Below, one piece after another: positions 16,398-24,300 of a DNA stretch of 28,963 bases; positions within the stretch are counted from its first letter, which is position 1, and each line of letters opens with the position of its first letter. This DNA is from Betaproteobacteria bacterium (GTDB taxonomy: Bacteria > Pseudomonadota > Gammaproteobacteria > Burkholderiales > Burkholderiaceae), in the NCBI GenBank assembly GCA_009921765.1, contig RFXC01000022.1, positions 1-28,963 on the forward strand, given 5' to 3'. The notes under the pieces were generated by a model. That model was not told the origin of the DNA. It saw nothing but the letters and a program-made list of their open reading frames with translations, and ran no database searches. The position numbers and the translations under genes were made by a program.

Positions 16398-17297
16398 CTA
16401 AACGTCGCTCGGCTCAATCATCAGCTCGCCGCTCCGACCAGGCACCTCTCCCCAGGCCAGCGCCTTCACGGGCAGGCGGGCAACAGCTAGCGTCCGGGCG
16501 AGCGCCGACACCGGCACCAGCCTATGGCCCTGGGCGAGCCAGCCATCGATCAGCCGCTCAAAGGCCGGTGCGAGAAGCGCGCCCTCGAGCTCGGCATGCA
16601 GCGTGAATACGTGATCGGTATCGCCCTCGGTGCGCGCGAGGAGCGGCAGGTAGACACTCTCTTCGCTGACGCCGTCGAGTCCGATCAGTTCGTCAAAGGT
16701 GGGAAGCGTGGTGGGTATCTGCACATGCGAACAGGCCCGACCGTTGATCGCCAGCCGATAGGGCGCCTGCCCACGGCCATCGGAGGCACAGGCCATGCCC
16801 CAGTCGTCGATCTGCGAAAACGCATGGGCGTTGACCTGCCAGCCGGCCGCGCCGTGCATGGCGGGCGGCGCGCCAAACACCTCGCAGAACCGGTGGTAGC
16901 CGCGGGTCATCTGGGCTCGCGTCCAGGCCGAATCGCGCACGCGAACATTGTCCTGCCAGTAAACATGATCCCAGGCGTGGAGGCCGCATTCATGGCCCTC
17001 AGCGAGACATTGCCGCATTGGCGCCACGCCATGCCGACCGATATCCGGGCCCGGCATCAGCACACCATACGCAAGTGTACGGAGCCCGTAGTGACGGACC
17101 ACCGATGTGCGCGAGACCTTGGAGAGAAAGCCGCGCCGGAACACGCGCCGCAGCGCCCAACCCGTGTGATCAGGGCCGACGCTGAAAAGAAAGGTGGCCT
17201 GCACGCCGCGCCTGGCAAACATGGCAAGCAGCCGCGGCACCCCCTCCAGCGTCCCGCGCAGGGTATCGACATCAACCTTGAGCGCAATCCTGGCCAT
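16398..17297 (-). CDS. arnD: 4-deoxy-4-formamido-L-arabinose-phosphoundecaprenol deformylase
   Basis: ArnD removes the formyl group from undecaprenyl-phosphate-Ara4FN on the cytoplasmic face of the inner membrane, giving the Ara4N carrier used by ArnT. The 299-residue protein is a NodB-fold polysaccharide deacetylase: it begins LKVDVDTLRGT (7-17, catalytic and metal aspartates), then HECGLHAWDH (metal histidines, about 102-111), and near the C-terminus TLHAELEG (catalytic His region). Its length matches the E. coli enzyme. It follows the decarboxylase gene by 24 bases, with AGGA in the gap, and precedes phoX. Confidence 0.93.
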   Translation of the reverse strand: MARIALKVDVDTLRGTLEGVPRLLAMFARRGVQATFLFSVGPDHTGWALRRVFRRGFLSKVSRTSVVRHYGLRTLAYGVLMPGPDIGRHGVAPMRQCLAEGHECGLHAWDHVYWQDNVRVRDSAWTRAQMTRGYHRFCEVFGAPPAMHGAAGWQVNAHAFSQIDDWGMACASDGRGQAPYRLAINGRACSHVQIPTTLPTFDELIGLDGVSEESVYLPLLARTEGDTDHVFTLHAELEGALLAPAFERLIDGWLAQGHRLVPVSALARTLAVARLPVKALAWGEVPGRSGELMIEPSDV

Positions 17298-17321
17298 GTT
17301 GCAAGGTCCTGGGCAACCGCC

Positions 17322-18374
17322 TCAACCCGCCTTGTCCAGAAGCGCGCGCGCCTCGACCACCTTCCCCCGGTAGTACTCGAAGATGCGGCGAAGCGAGGCT
17401 TCCATGGCCACCCTGGGCGCCCAGCCGAGCGCTGCCATGGTGTCATCGATTCGTGGCCGGCGAGTCTGCACATCCTGGTAACCCGCGCCGTAAAAGCTTC
17501 CCGAGGACGTATCCACCAGTGTGGTGCGCCGCGCCCACTCGGCGTATTCGGGATAGTCGGCCGCGATTCGCAACATCATCTCGGCGAGTTCTCGCACCGA
17601 ATAGTCGTTGTCGGGATTGCCCACGTTGAAGATTCGGCCGCTGGCCGCGCCCCCCTCGTTGGCGATGATCCGCATGAGCGCATCCACCCCGTCCGACACA
17701 TCGGCAAAGGCGCGCCGCTGCGCGCCGCCATCGACCAGCTGGATCGGCTCACCGCGCACGATCTGTCCCAGGAACTGGGTGACCACGCGCGAGCTCCCCT
17801 CCTTGCTCTCGAAGAGCGAATCCAGCCCCGGCCCGATCCAGTTGAAAGGCCGAAACAGCGTGTAGGTGAGGCCCTGCTCCTGGCCGTAGGCATGGATCAC
17901 CCGGTCCATCAGCTGTTTGCTGCAGGCATAAATCCAGCGCGGCTTGTTGATCGGGCCGTAGACCAGGTTTGAGCGCTCGGCATCAAATTCGGTATCGGTG
18001 CTCATGCCATACACCTCGGAGGTGGATGGGAACACCAGATGCTTTCGATACTTGACCGCGGCGCGCACGATGGGCAGGTTGGCCTCGAAATCAAGTTCGA
18101 ACACGCGCAGCGGCTCACGCACATAGGTGGCCGGCGTGGCAATCGCCACCAGCGGGAGGATCACATCACATTTCCTCACGTGATACTCGATCCACTCCCG
18201 GTTGATCGTGATGTCGCCCTCGAAGAAATGCATGCGGGGATGGCCCACCAGATCACCCAGGCGATGGTCCGACATGTCCATGCCGTACACATGCCAGTCG
18301 GTGCCCGACAGAATGCGCTCGGTCAGGTGATGGCCGATGAAGCCGTTGACGCCAAGGATCAGAACTTTTTTCAT
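17322..18374 (-). CDS. arnA: UDP-glucuronic acid decarboxylase (ArnA C-terminal-type domain as a separate gene)
   Basis: This 350-residue NAD-dependent short-chain dehydrogenase is equivalent to the C-terminal domain of E. coli ArnA, which oxidises and decarboxylates UDP-glucuronate to UDP-4-keto-pentose. It shows the Rossmann loop GVNGFIGHHL (8-17), the STSEVYG segment (117-123), the catalytic Y149xxxK153 and PFNWIGPGLDSL (176-187), diagnostic for the ArnA group. In enterobacteria this domain is fused behind the formyltransferase; here they are two genes overlapping by ATGA. The frame opens far upstream, but ATG 18374 matches both the Rossmann start and the overlap. Confidence 0.93.
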   Translation of the reverse strand: MKKVLILGVNGFIGHHLTERILSGTDWHVYGMDMSDHRLGDLVGHPRMHFFEGDITINREWIEYHVRKCDVILPLVAIATPATYVREPLRVFELDFEANLPIVRAAVKYRKHLVFPSTSEVYGMSTDTEFDAERSNLVYGPINKPRWIYACSKQLMDRVIHAYGQEQGLTYTLFRPFNWIGPGLDSLFESKEGSSRVVTQFLGQIVRGEPIQLVDGGAQRRAFADVSDGVDALMRIIANEGGAASGRIFNVGNPDNDYSVRELAEMMLRIAADYPEYAEWARRTTLVDTSSGSFYGAGYQDVQTRRPRIDDTMAALGWAPRVAMEASLRRIFEYYRGKVVEARALLDKAG

Positions 18375-19291
18375 GGAGGGGGTCCGGAAAGGTTGAGCCA
18401 GGCGGCAAGCGTGGCAGCGTCCACGCTGCGCCCGCCCTCGAGCAACACTCGAATGTCGATGAGGCCGCCGTCGCCGCACACGCCCACCATGCGGCCATCG
18501 TCGACGCCAAGACCGGCCACGGCCGCGGGACGCGACAGCGGGGCAGCGCGACGCCGCGCCTCGGCCACCACCAGACGGCGGCCAGCGCACTCGGTAAACG
18601 CCCCCGGATAGGGCGGCGCCACCGCGCGGATCAGGTTGTAGACCTCGGCCGCAGACCGGGTCCAGTCGATACGACCGTCTTCGGGCTTGCGACCACCGAA
18701 ATAGCTGCCCTGCGACAGATCGTTGGCGTGCTCGGGCGCGCAACCGGCGGCAATCGCGGGGAGGCTTCGCCAGAGCACCACTTCGGCCGCCACGCAGACC
18801 TTGTCAAACACCTGGCGCGCAGTGTCATCGGGCAGGATCGGTACCGCGCACTGATCCACGATGGTACCGGCGTCGGGCCTTGCCACCATGCGATGCAGTG
18901 TGGCCCCGGTTTCGGTCGCGCCCTTCAGCACCGCCCAGTTGGTGGGCGCACGTCCGCGAAACCTGGGCAAGAGCGACCCGTGCATGTTGAAGGCACCCAG
19001 GCGCGCGCACTCGAGAATCGAAGAAGGAAGCATCGAGCGGAAGTAGAAGGAGAAGATCACCTCGGGTGCGGCGCTTGCCACCTGCGCAGCAAGCGCCTGA
19101 GTATCCAGATCCTCGGCATACACCACCGGCAGCCCCAGGTCCTCCGCCGTGTCGGCGACACGCGAAAACCAGAGCGTCTCGCCCGGATGATCGCGATGCG
19201 TGACCACCAGCGCCACCTGAACACCGCCCGCGTGCAACACGCGCAAGCAACGGTCGCCCACATTCGAATAGCCAAACACGACCGCCCTCAC
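18371..19291 (-). CDS. arnA: UDP-L-Ara4N formyltransferase (ArnA N-terminal-type domain as a separate gene)
   Basis: This 306-residue protein uses 10-formyltetrahydrofolate to formylate UDP-Ara4N, as the N-terminal domain of E. coli ArnA does. Formyltransferase signatures are FGYSNVGDRCL (6-16), FNMHGSLLPRFRGRAP (101-116, with N102 and H104) and RPDAGTIVD (138-146, D140), the standard Asn-His-Asp catalytic set. The smaller C-terminal OB-like domain begins near GRIDW. It overlaps arnC upstream and the decarboxylase downstream by four bases each, so the two halves of ArnA are probably made in equal amounts without being fused. Confidence 0.92.
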   Translation of the reverse strand: MRAVVFGYSNVGDRCLRVLHAGGVQVALVVTHRDHPGETLWFSRVADTAEDLGLPVVYAEDLDTQALAAQVASAAPEVIFSFYFRSMLPSSILECARLGAFNMHGSLLPRFRGRAPTNWAVLKGATETGATLHRMVARPDAGTIVDQCAVPILPDDTARQVFDKVCVAAEVVLWRSLPAIAAGCAPEHANDLSQGSYFGGRKPEDGRIDWTRSAAEVYNLIRAVAPPYPGAFTECAGRRLVVAEARRRAAPLSRPAAVAGLGVDDGRMVGVCGDGGLIDIRVLLEGGRSVDAATLAAWLNLSGPPP

Positions 19292-20271
19292 GCGCGCGCC
19301 CCATGTTCGGGCCTTGCCGCGGCAACCTCCGCGGGCGGCGCCTCAAGCACCGCGCTCACGCGATACCGTGGCCGCCTTCTCACCTCCTGCTGAATGCGGC
19401 CCACGTATTCGCCCATGAGACCGATTCCGAACAGCACGATTCCAATGAAGAAGAACTGGAGCGCGAACAGCGTGAACACCCCCTCCACCTCGGCACCCAA
19501 CATGAAGCGACGCACCAGAAGGAGGGCAAAGAGCCCGCCCGCCCCCAGTGACAACACGATGCCCGCGAGGGAGAACCACTGCAGCGGCACGATCGAAAAA
19601 CCGGTCATCAGATCAAAGTTGAGCCGCACGAGCTTGTAGAGCGAATACTTCGACTCGCCCGCAAAGCGCTCCTCATGACTCACCACGATTTCGGTTGGCC
19701 GCGCGGCAAAGGTGTAGGCAAGCGCCGGCACGAACGTGTTGACCTCCTGGCAGGCATTCAAGGTGTCGACCAGGGCGCGGTCGTAGGCCCGGAGCATGCA
19801 GCCCTGATCGGTCATCTCGATGCGGGTGATGCGCTCGCGCAGGCCGTTCATCGCGCGCGAGGCGATTCGACGAAAGGCGCTGTCCTCGCGCTGGCGCCGA
19901 ATGGTGCCCACATAATCATGACCGGCGCGAATCTCCGCCACCAGCCGTGGAATCTCCTCGGGCGGATTCTGCAGGTCGGCATCCAGCGTGATCGCGATCT
20001 GCCCGCGCACATGCTCGAACCCCGCCATGATCGCCATGTGCTGGCCGAAGTTGCCGTTGAAGAGCACCACTCGGGTGACATCGGGGCGGGCACGGAACTG
20101 CGCGGCCAGAAGCTGCGCCGAGGCATCGCGACTGCCATCGTTGACGAACACCACCTCATAGGATTCGCCGGTGGCATCAAGCGCCGCATAGAGCCGCTCA
20201 AAGAGCCGCGGCAGCACCCGCTCTTCGTTGTAGACAGGGATGATGACCGAGATCTCGGGCGCACGGCTCAT
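19288..20271 (-). CDS. arnC: undecaprenyl-phosphate 4-deoxy-4-formamido-L-arabinose transferase
   Basis: ArnC is a family-2 glycosyltransferase that moves Ara4FN from UDP to undecaprenyl phosphate at the inner membrane. The 327-residue protein has the GT-A start ISVIIPVYNEE (7-17), FVNDGSRDAS (42-51), the metal/nucleotide DAD motif in TLDADLQNPPEEIP (95-108), and two C-terminal membrane helices (about 228-252 and 265-290), the usual anchor. The ATGA overlaps on both sides tie it to arnB and the formyltransferase gene. Length and layout match the enterobacterial enzyme. Confidence 0.94.
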   Translation of the reverse strand: MSRAPEISVIIPVYNEERVLPRLFERLYAALDATGESYEVVFVNDGSRDASAQLLAAQFRARPDVTRVVLFNGNFGQHMAIMAGFEHVRGQIAITLDADLQNPPEEIPRLVAEIRAGHDYVGTIRRQREDSAFRRIASRAMNGLRERITRIEMTDQGCMLRAYDRALVDTLNACQEVNTFVPALAYTFAARPTEIVVSHEERFAGESKYSLYKLVRLNFDLMTGFSIVPLQWFSLAGIVLSLGAGGLFALLLVRRFMLGAEVEGVFTLFALQFFFIGIVLFGIGLMGEYVGRIQQEVRRRPRYRVSAVLEAPPAEVAAARPEHGARA

Positions 20272-21419
20272 GACAGTTCACCTATCACCGCCGCCAGCGC
20301 GGACACCACGCGCGCCGGATCGGCATCGGTCATCGTCGGAAAGAGCGGCAGCGTGAGGAGCGAGCGGCCCAGCCGCTCGGTGTGCGGCAGCATCCCCTCG
20401 CGCCAGCCCTGAGCGCGATAGAACTTGAACAGATGGAGCGCCGGATAGTGCACCCCGGAGCCGATGCCGCGAGTGCGCAACGCCTGCATGACCGCTGCGC
20501 GTGCCCCGCGAATCCGGTCGACGGGCAGCTCAACCTGAAACATGTGCCAGTTGGTGAGCGCACCCGACGGATCGGCGCGGGGCGGCAGCCCCACCCCCAG
20601 CTCGGCGAGCCCGGCGTGGGCGGCCGCATCGAAGTAGCGCTCGGCAAGCTCCGCCCGCCTGCGGGTAATGGACTCGAGCCGAGCGAGCTGCCCGATACCC
20701 ACGGCCGCATGAACATCGGACAGATTGAACTTGCCGCCCGGTTCTTCGACCTCCATGCCGTCGGGGCCGGTGCGAATCACGCCCTGCAGCCGCAGCCGCT
20801 CGGCGCGCAACGCCTCCGCCTCCGAGTTCATCACCAGGCACCCCCCCTCGACCGAGTTGATGTTCTTGTTCGCGTGAAAGCTGAAGCTCACCAGATCGCC
20901 GATCGCACCGATTCGCTCGCCCCGCCAGCGCGAGTCGATCGCCTGGGCCGCGTCCTCGATCACCCGCAGGCCGTGTTTGCGTGCGATCGAATACAACCGG
21001 TCCATGTCCACTGGCAGCCCGGCCAGATAGACCGGGATGATGGCGCGTGTGCGCGGGGTGATGGCCGCCTCGACCGCATCAAGGCTGATATTGCGCGTGG
21101 CCGGATCGACATCGACAAACACCGGCCGCGCACCCACCGCAACAATCACATTGGCGGTCGCCACCCAGGTCAGCGCGGTGGTGATCACTTCGTCGCCCGC
21201 ACCGAGATTGGCGATTCGTAGCGCCACCTCCATGGTGGAGGTGCCGTTTGCGAAGGCCCGCACCGGCCGGCCCGCAAAAAGCGCCGACAGCTGCGCCTCG
21301 AAGGCCTGCATCTTGGGGCCCGAGGTGATCCAGCCGCTTGCCAGCACCTCGCCGACGGCGGCGATCGTGGCCGCGTCGATATCGGGGCGCGTGAACGGAA
21401 GAAAAGAGGAGTCAGTCAT
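20268..21419 (-). CDS. arnB: UDP-4-amino-4-deoxy-L-arabinose aminotransferase
   Basis: ArnB is a PLP-dependent DegT/DnrJ/EryC1-type aminotransferase that converts UDP-4-keto-pentose to UDP-Ara4N with glutamate as donor. The 383-residue protein has the substrate/PLP loop ANGTSTMEVALR (58-69), the PLP-ring aspartate in VIEDAAQAIDS (153-163) and the Schiff-base lysine K185 in SFHANKNINSVEGG (180-193). The C-terminal region NWHMFQVELP is also typical. It starts four bases after the arnE/F-like stop and overlaps arnC by ATGA. Confidence 0.94.
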   Translation of the reverse strand: MTDSSFLPFTRPDIDAATIAAVGEVLASGWITSGPKMQAFEAQLSALFAGRPVRAFANGTSTMEVALRIANLGAGDEVITTALTWVATANVIVAVGARPVFVDVDPATRNISLDAVEAAITPRTRAIIPVYLAGLPVDMDRLYSIARKHGLRVIEDAAQAIDSRWRGERIGAIGDLVSFSFHANKNINSVEGGCLVMNSEAEALRAERLRLQGVIRTGPDGMEVEEPGGKFNLSDVHAAVGIGQLARLESITRRRAELAERYFDAAAHAGLAELGVGLPPRADPSGALTNWHMFQVELPVDRIRGARAAVMQALRTRGIGSGVHYPALHLFKFYRAQGWREGMLPHTERLGRSLLTLPLFPTMTDADPARVVSALAAVIGELS

Positions 21420-21423
21420 GGGA

Positions 21424-21795
21424 TCAGCTTCGGGAAATGAGCCAGACGCCCGCCAGGATCAGAACGATACCGCCCCAGCGCGTGGCGTTCAGCACCTCGC
21501 CAAACAGCCACCACGCGAGCACAGCGTTCACAACATAGCCGAGTGACAGGAGCGGATAGGCCACCGACACATCCACCCGCGACAGGCCGATGATCCAGAC
21601 CCCTACGCTCACCACGTAGCAGGTGAGCCCGGCAAGGATGGGCCACTGCGAGATCACGCGCCAGAACACGGCCGGCAGGTCGGCGAGGCCCGGGCTCAGC
21701 ACCCCCAGCGGCGTCACGCCCGCCTTGAGGAGCAGCTGCGCACCGGCGTTCAGCATGACACCGGTCAGGATCAGCAGAAACGTGTTGAGGGTCAT
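21424..21795 (-). CDS. arnE: ArnE/ArnF-like SMR-family flippase subunit
   Basis: This 123-residue, four-helix small-multidrug-resistance-type membrane protein has helices at about 5-25, 45-63, 70-90 and 100-120. In E. coli, ArnE and ArnF together flip undecaprenyl-phosphate-Ara4N to the periplasmic face. Here only one such gene is present, so it may act as a homodimer or with a partner elsewhere; naming it E rather than F is a convention. AGAQLLLKAG (17-26) and VAYPLLSLGYVVNAVLAWWL are family-like. Its ATG overlaps the arnT stop (ATGA), and four bases separate it from arnB. Confidence 0.85.
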   Translation of the reverse strand: MTLNTFLLILTGVMLNAGAQLLLKAGVTPLGVLSPGLADLPAVFWRVISQWPILAGLTCYVVSVGVWIIGLSRVDVSVAYPLLSLGYVVNAVLAWWLFGEVLNATRWGGIVLILAGVWLISRS

Positions 21796-22229
21796 GGTGC
21801 GGTGCGCACAGCAAAGTTGGCGACGACCACGCGTCGCGTGTCGCGCGCAACCTCGGTCATGGGCAGACCCTGCGCGCGCAGTTCATTGAAGGTGACAGGC
21901 GCCATGATGGCGAGCGCCCGGGGCCCATGCTGCCAGCGATCGATGAACTGCGCCAGTGACGGCAGCCACCGATCGGGTTCCTGCCGCACCCCGAAAGCAA
22001 GCTCATCGGCATATTCAACCATCGTGAGCCGATGCCCAAGGTAAAACGGCAGCGTGTGATCAAGCCTGCGCACGCCGTAAAGCGGCATGTCGGGCGCGAG
22101 CACCGCGCGCACCGCAGGCACCAGCGACACCCCCGAGGCGCTCCGCCCCACGGTGTCGTGACCCACGATGCCCACCGTCGTGGCAATGAGCCAGCCGGTC
22201 GCATACACGCCCACGGCGAACGGGCGCAC
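21792..22229 (-). CDS. arnT: ArnT, C-terminal part beyond an apparent frameshift
   Basis: This frame continues the ArnT protein: a last membrane helix (VRPFAVGVYATGWLIATTVG) and the soluble periplasmic C-terminal domain with LYGVRRLDHTLPFYLGHR. Support for this frame as the true end of arnT is the four-base ATGA overlap with the next gene, the junction type used across the operon. It has no credible start codon of its own near the break, so it should be read as one gene with the N-terminal part; a one-base insertion near 22229-22232 would join them. Confidence 0.8.
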   Translation of the reverse strand: MRPFAVGVYATGWLIATTVGIVGHDTVGRSASGVSLVPAVRAVLAPDMPLYGVRRLDHTLPFYLGHRLTMVEYADELAFGVRQEPDRWLPSLAQFIDRWQHGPRALAIMAPVTFNELRAQGLPMTEVARDTRRVVVANFAVRTAP

Positions 22230-23350
22230 GCCAGCATCGCCCACAGATGACGCACCAGGCCGCGGTCGGTCAGTCGCTCGAGCGCGAGCGCCCCCAGCAC
22301 GGCAAGTGCGGGCATCACCGGCAGGATGTAACCGGGAAGCTTGGAGCCCGAGGCGCTGAAGAACACGAAGATCGCCAACACCCAGGTGGCAAGCAGCCGC
22401 TCGGGCTGAAAGACCGAGGTCGCGCGCGGCGCCTCGCGCACGCGACCGACGAGGCCCCGCCAGAGCCCAGACCACGGGAGAAATCCCGCCACCATCAGCG
22501 GAATGAAGAACCACCAGGGCTCATGGCGCTGATGCACCGTCGAGGTGTAGCGCTGAAAATGTTCATGGATGAAGAAGAAGTGCGCGAACTCGGGATTGCG
22601 CATCATCACCAGCGCAAACCACGGCACCGTCACCGCCGCAAACACCGCGAGCCCCTGGCCGATATGCATGCGCGTCCAGAGCGCCCAGTCCCGGCTCCAG
22701 AGCGTGTAGACGACCAGCACCAGGCCTGGCAGCACCAGGCCCATCAACCCCTTCGTGAGAACGGCAACCCCCATGGCCGCCCACACCGCAAGCATCCAGC
22801 CGCGGCGCGATCGGGCGCCCGCCTGCGGGTGCTGAGCGATCAGGAAACAGCCTAGCGCCACGGTGAGTGCCGCCGACACGCCGATATCAAGCGAGTTGAA
22901 GTGCGAGCCGAGATTCCAGAGCGGCATGGCGACCAGCACCCAGCCGGTCGCCACCCCCACCGCGCGCCCCCACCAGCGCGCAGCCGCCGCCATCATGATC
23001 GCGATCGCGAGCAGTCCGCTCACCGCCCCCCAGAGTCGCGCCTGCCAGGCACCGACGCCAAACACCTCAAAGGCAAGCGCACTCATCCAGAGATGGAAAG
23101 GCGGTTTTTCGAAGTACTTGAGGCCGTTGTAGCGGACCGTGACCCAGTCGCCGGTGGCTGCCATTTCGCGGGCGATCTGCGCATAGCGACCCTCATCGGA
23201 GGGCATGAGTTCGCGCAGGTGGAGCGTTCCCAGCCAGAGCGCGAGCACGAGAAAGACTGCCAGTGCCGCGAGCAGACTGACGCCCGGTTGGGGGCGAACG
23301 CCCTCGGCCGTCACGCCCCCGGGCGTTGCATTGGGGCGAAGCGGACTCAC
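21857..23350 (-). CDS. arnT: ArnT, 4-amino-4-deoxy-L-arabinose lipid A transferase, N-terminal part (frameshifted)
   Basis: ArnT is a GT-C membrane glycosyltransferase that transfers Ara4N from undecaprenyl phosphate to lipid A phosphates in the periplasm, giving polymyxin resistance. After the first helix (LLAALAVFLVLALWLGTL) comes the periplasmic loop LMPSDEGRYAQIAREM with the DE/R catalytic-type residues, then YFEKPPFHLW, and many more helices up to MPALAVLGALAL. After LVRHLWAMLA (about 22232) the frame degrades into Arg/Ser/Cys-rich shadow until a stop at 21857. The start is uncertain: GTG 23350 or GTG 23314 lie close before the first helix, while ATG 23500 would add a long leader with no family match and nearly reach the divergent gene. 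Joined with the C-terminal part, the protein is about 520 residues, close to family length. Confidence 0.85.
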   Translation of the reverse strand: MSPLRPNATPGGVTAEGVRPQPGVSLLAALAVFLVLALWLGTLHLRELMPSDEGRYAQIAREMAATGDWVTVRYNGLKYFEKPPFHLWMSALAFEVFGVGAWQARLWGAVSGLLAIAIMMAAAARWWGRAVGVATGWVLVAMPLWNLGSHFNSLDIGVSAALTVALGCFLIAQHPQAGARSRRGWMLAVWAAMGVAVLTKGLMGLVLPGLVLVVYTLWSRDWALWTRMHIGQGLAVFAAVTVPWFALVMMRNPEFAHFFFIHEHFQRYTSTVHQRHEPWWFFIPLMVAGFLPWSGLWRGLVGRVREAPRATSVFQPERLLATWVLAIFVFFSASGSKLPGYILPVMPALAVLGALALERLTDRGLVRHLWAMLACARSPWACMRPAGSLPRRWASWVTTPWGGAPRGCRWCLRCARCSRPTCRFTACAGLITRCRFTLGIGSRWLNMPMSLLSGCGRNPIGGCRHWRSSSIAGSMGPGRSPSWRLSPSMNCARRVCP

Positions 23351-23514
23351 CGGCCGCCCGCCACGCAAAGCGTCTCGAACACTTGATTCATCACAATCAG
23401 AGGCCACCCTGGTTGCCGCTTGCCACACGTCGGTCAACGCGCGAGCCGCGAGGATACCAATGCCGAACGCGACTGCGGCCTTGCGATCCTCTCGACGCAC
23501 GCCATAATGGCCGG

Positions 23515-24243
23515 ATGAACACGCGCCTCGATCATCTGGTGGTGCTGGCGGCCTCGCTGGAAGACGGGGAACGCTGGTGCGAGCGCATGCTGGGGCTTCG
23601 CCCCGGCACAGGCGGCCGCCATGAGCTCATGGGCACGCACAACCGGCTGCTGCGAATCATGTCGCCCGCGTATCCCGACGCTTATCTGGAGATCATCGCG
23701 ATCGAGCCTGGCGTGGTGCCTGCGCGGGCCGCCGGCAAGCGGCGCTGGTTTGACATGGACGATCCACGCCTCGCGCAACAGATTGCCGAGACGGGCCCCA
23801 GGCTCATTGCCTGGGTGGCGCGCACCGACGACGTCGACACCGCCTGCCGGAGCTGGCTCGCACTGGGCCTGGATCGCGGACCGCCCCTCGCCACCCAGCG
23901 GATGTCGCCCCAGGGCCTGCTCTCCTGGCGAATCACCGTCCGCGACGACGGCGCCCGGCTTCTCGAGGGCTGCCTGCCCACGCTGATCGAGTGGCTCTCG
24001 CCCCATCCCGGCGCGAGCCTGCCTGAGGCGGGGATCTCGCTGCTCGAGCTTCGCATCCAGCACCCCGAGCCACCGTTGCTGCACGCGGCCTGGGAGGCGG
24101 CCGGGCTCACAGGTGTGCCGATCGAATCAGGCCCGGCGCAACTCATCGCCACGCTTCAGACACCAGGCGGACGGGTGGTGCTCTCAAGCCTCGCGCAGGA
24201 CCCGCCGGCAGCCCACCAGGCTGCTGCCAGCGCGCTGCGGTAG
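23515..24243 (+). CDS. VOC family protein (glyoxalase-like domain)
   Basis: This 242-residue protein starts at ATG 23515, where the vicinal-oxygen-chelate pattern begins (LDHLVVLAASLEDGERWCE, 5-23; His7 is the likely metal ligand). GTHNRLLRI (41-49) and YLEIIAIEPG (57-66, Glu59 a likely second ligand) complete the first beta-alpha-beta module. A second module runs from about 165 (SLLELRIQHPE). It resembles the glyoxalase-like-domain-3 group found in many proteobacteria, whose substrates are unknown. The longer frame from 23326 is a shadow of the arnT leader. It is divergent from arnT and ends 57 bases before the convergent GGT-family gene. Confidence 0.85.
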   Translation: MNTRLDHLVVLAASLEDGERWCERMLGLRPGTGGRHELMGTHNRLLRIMSPAYPDAYLEIIAIEPGVVPARAAGKRRWFDMDDPRLAQQIAETGPRLIAWVARTDDVDTACRSWLALGLDRGPPLATQRMSPQGLLSWRITVRDDGARLLEGCLPTLIEWLSPHPGASLPEAGISLLELRIQHPEPPLLHAAWEAAGLTGVPIESGPAQLIATLQTPGGRVVLSSLAQDPPAAHQAAASALR

Positions 24244-24300
24244 AACACAAAACGCGGCCGCATCCGCACGCGGCGCTGCCTGCCTGCGCGCGCCTCGCCT

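Noticed and set aside
16524..17972. Plus-strand open frame of 482 codons across arnD and the decarboxylase gene
   Set aside because: It crosses two genuine genes on the opposite strand and has no recognisable domain.
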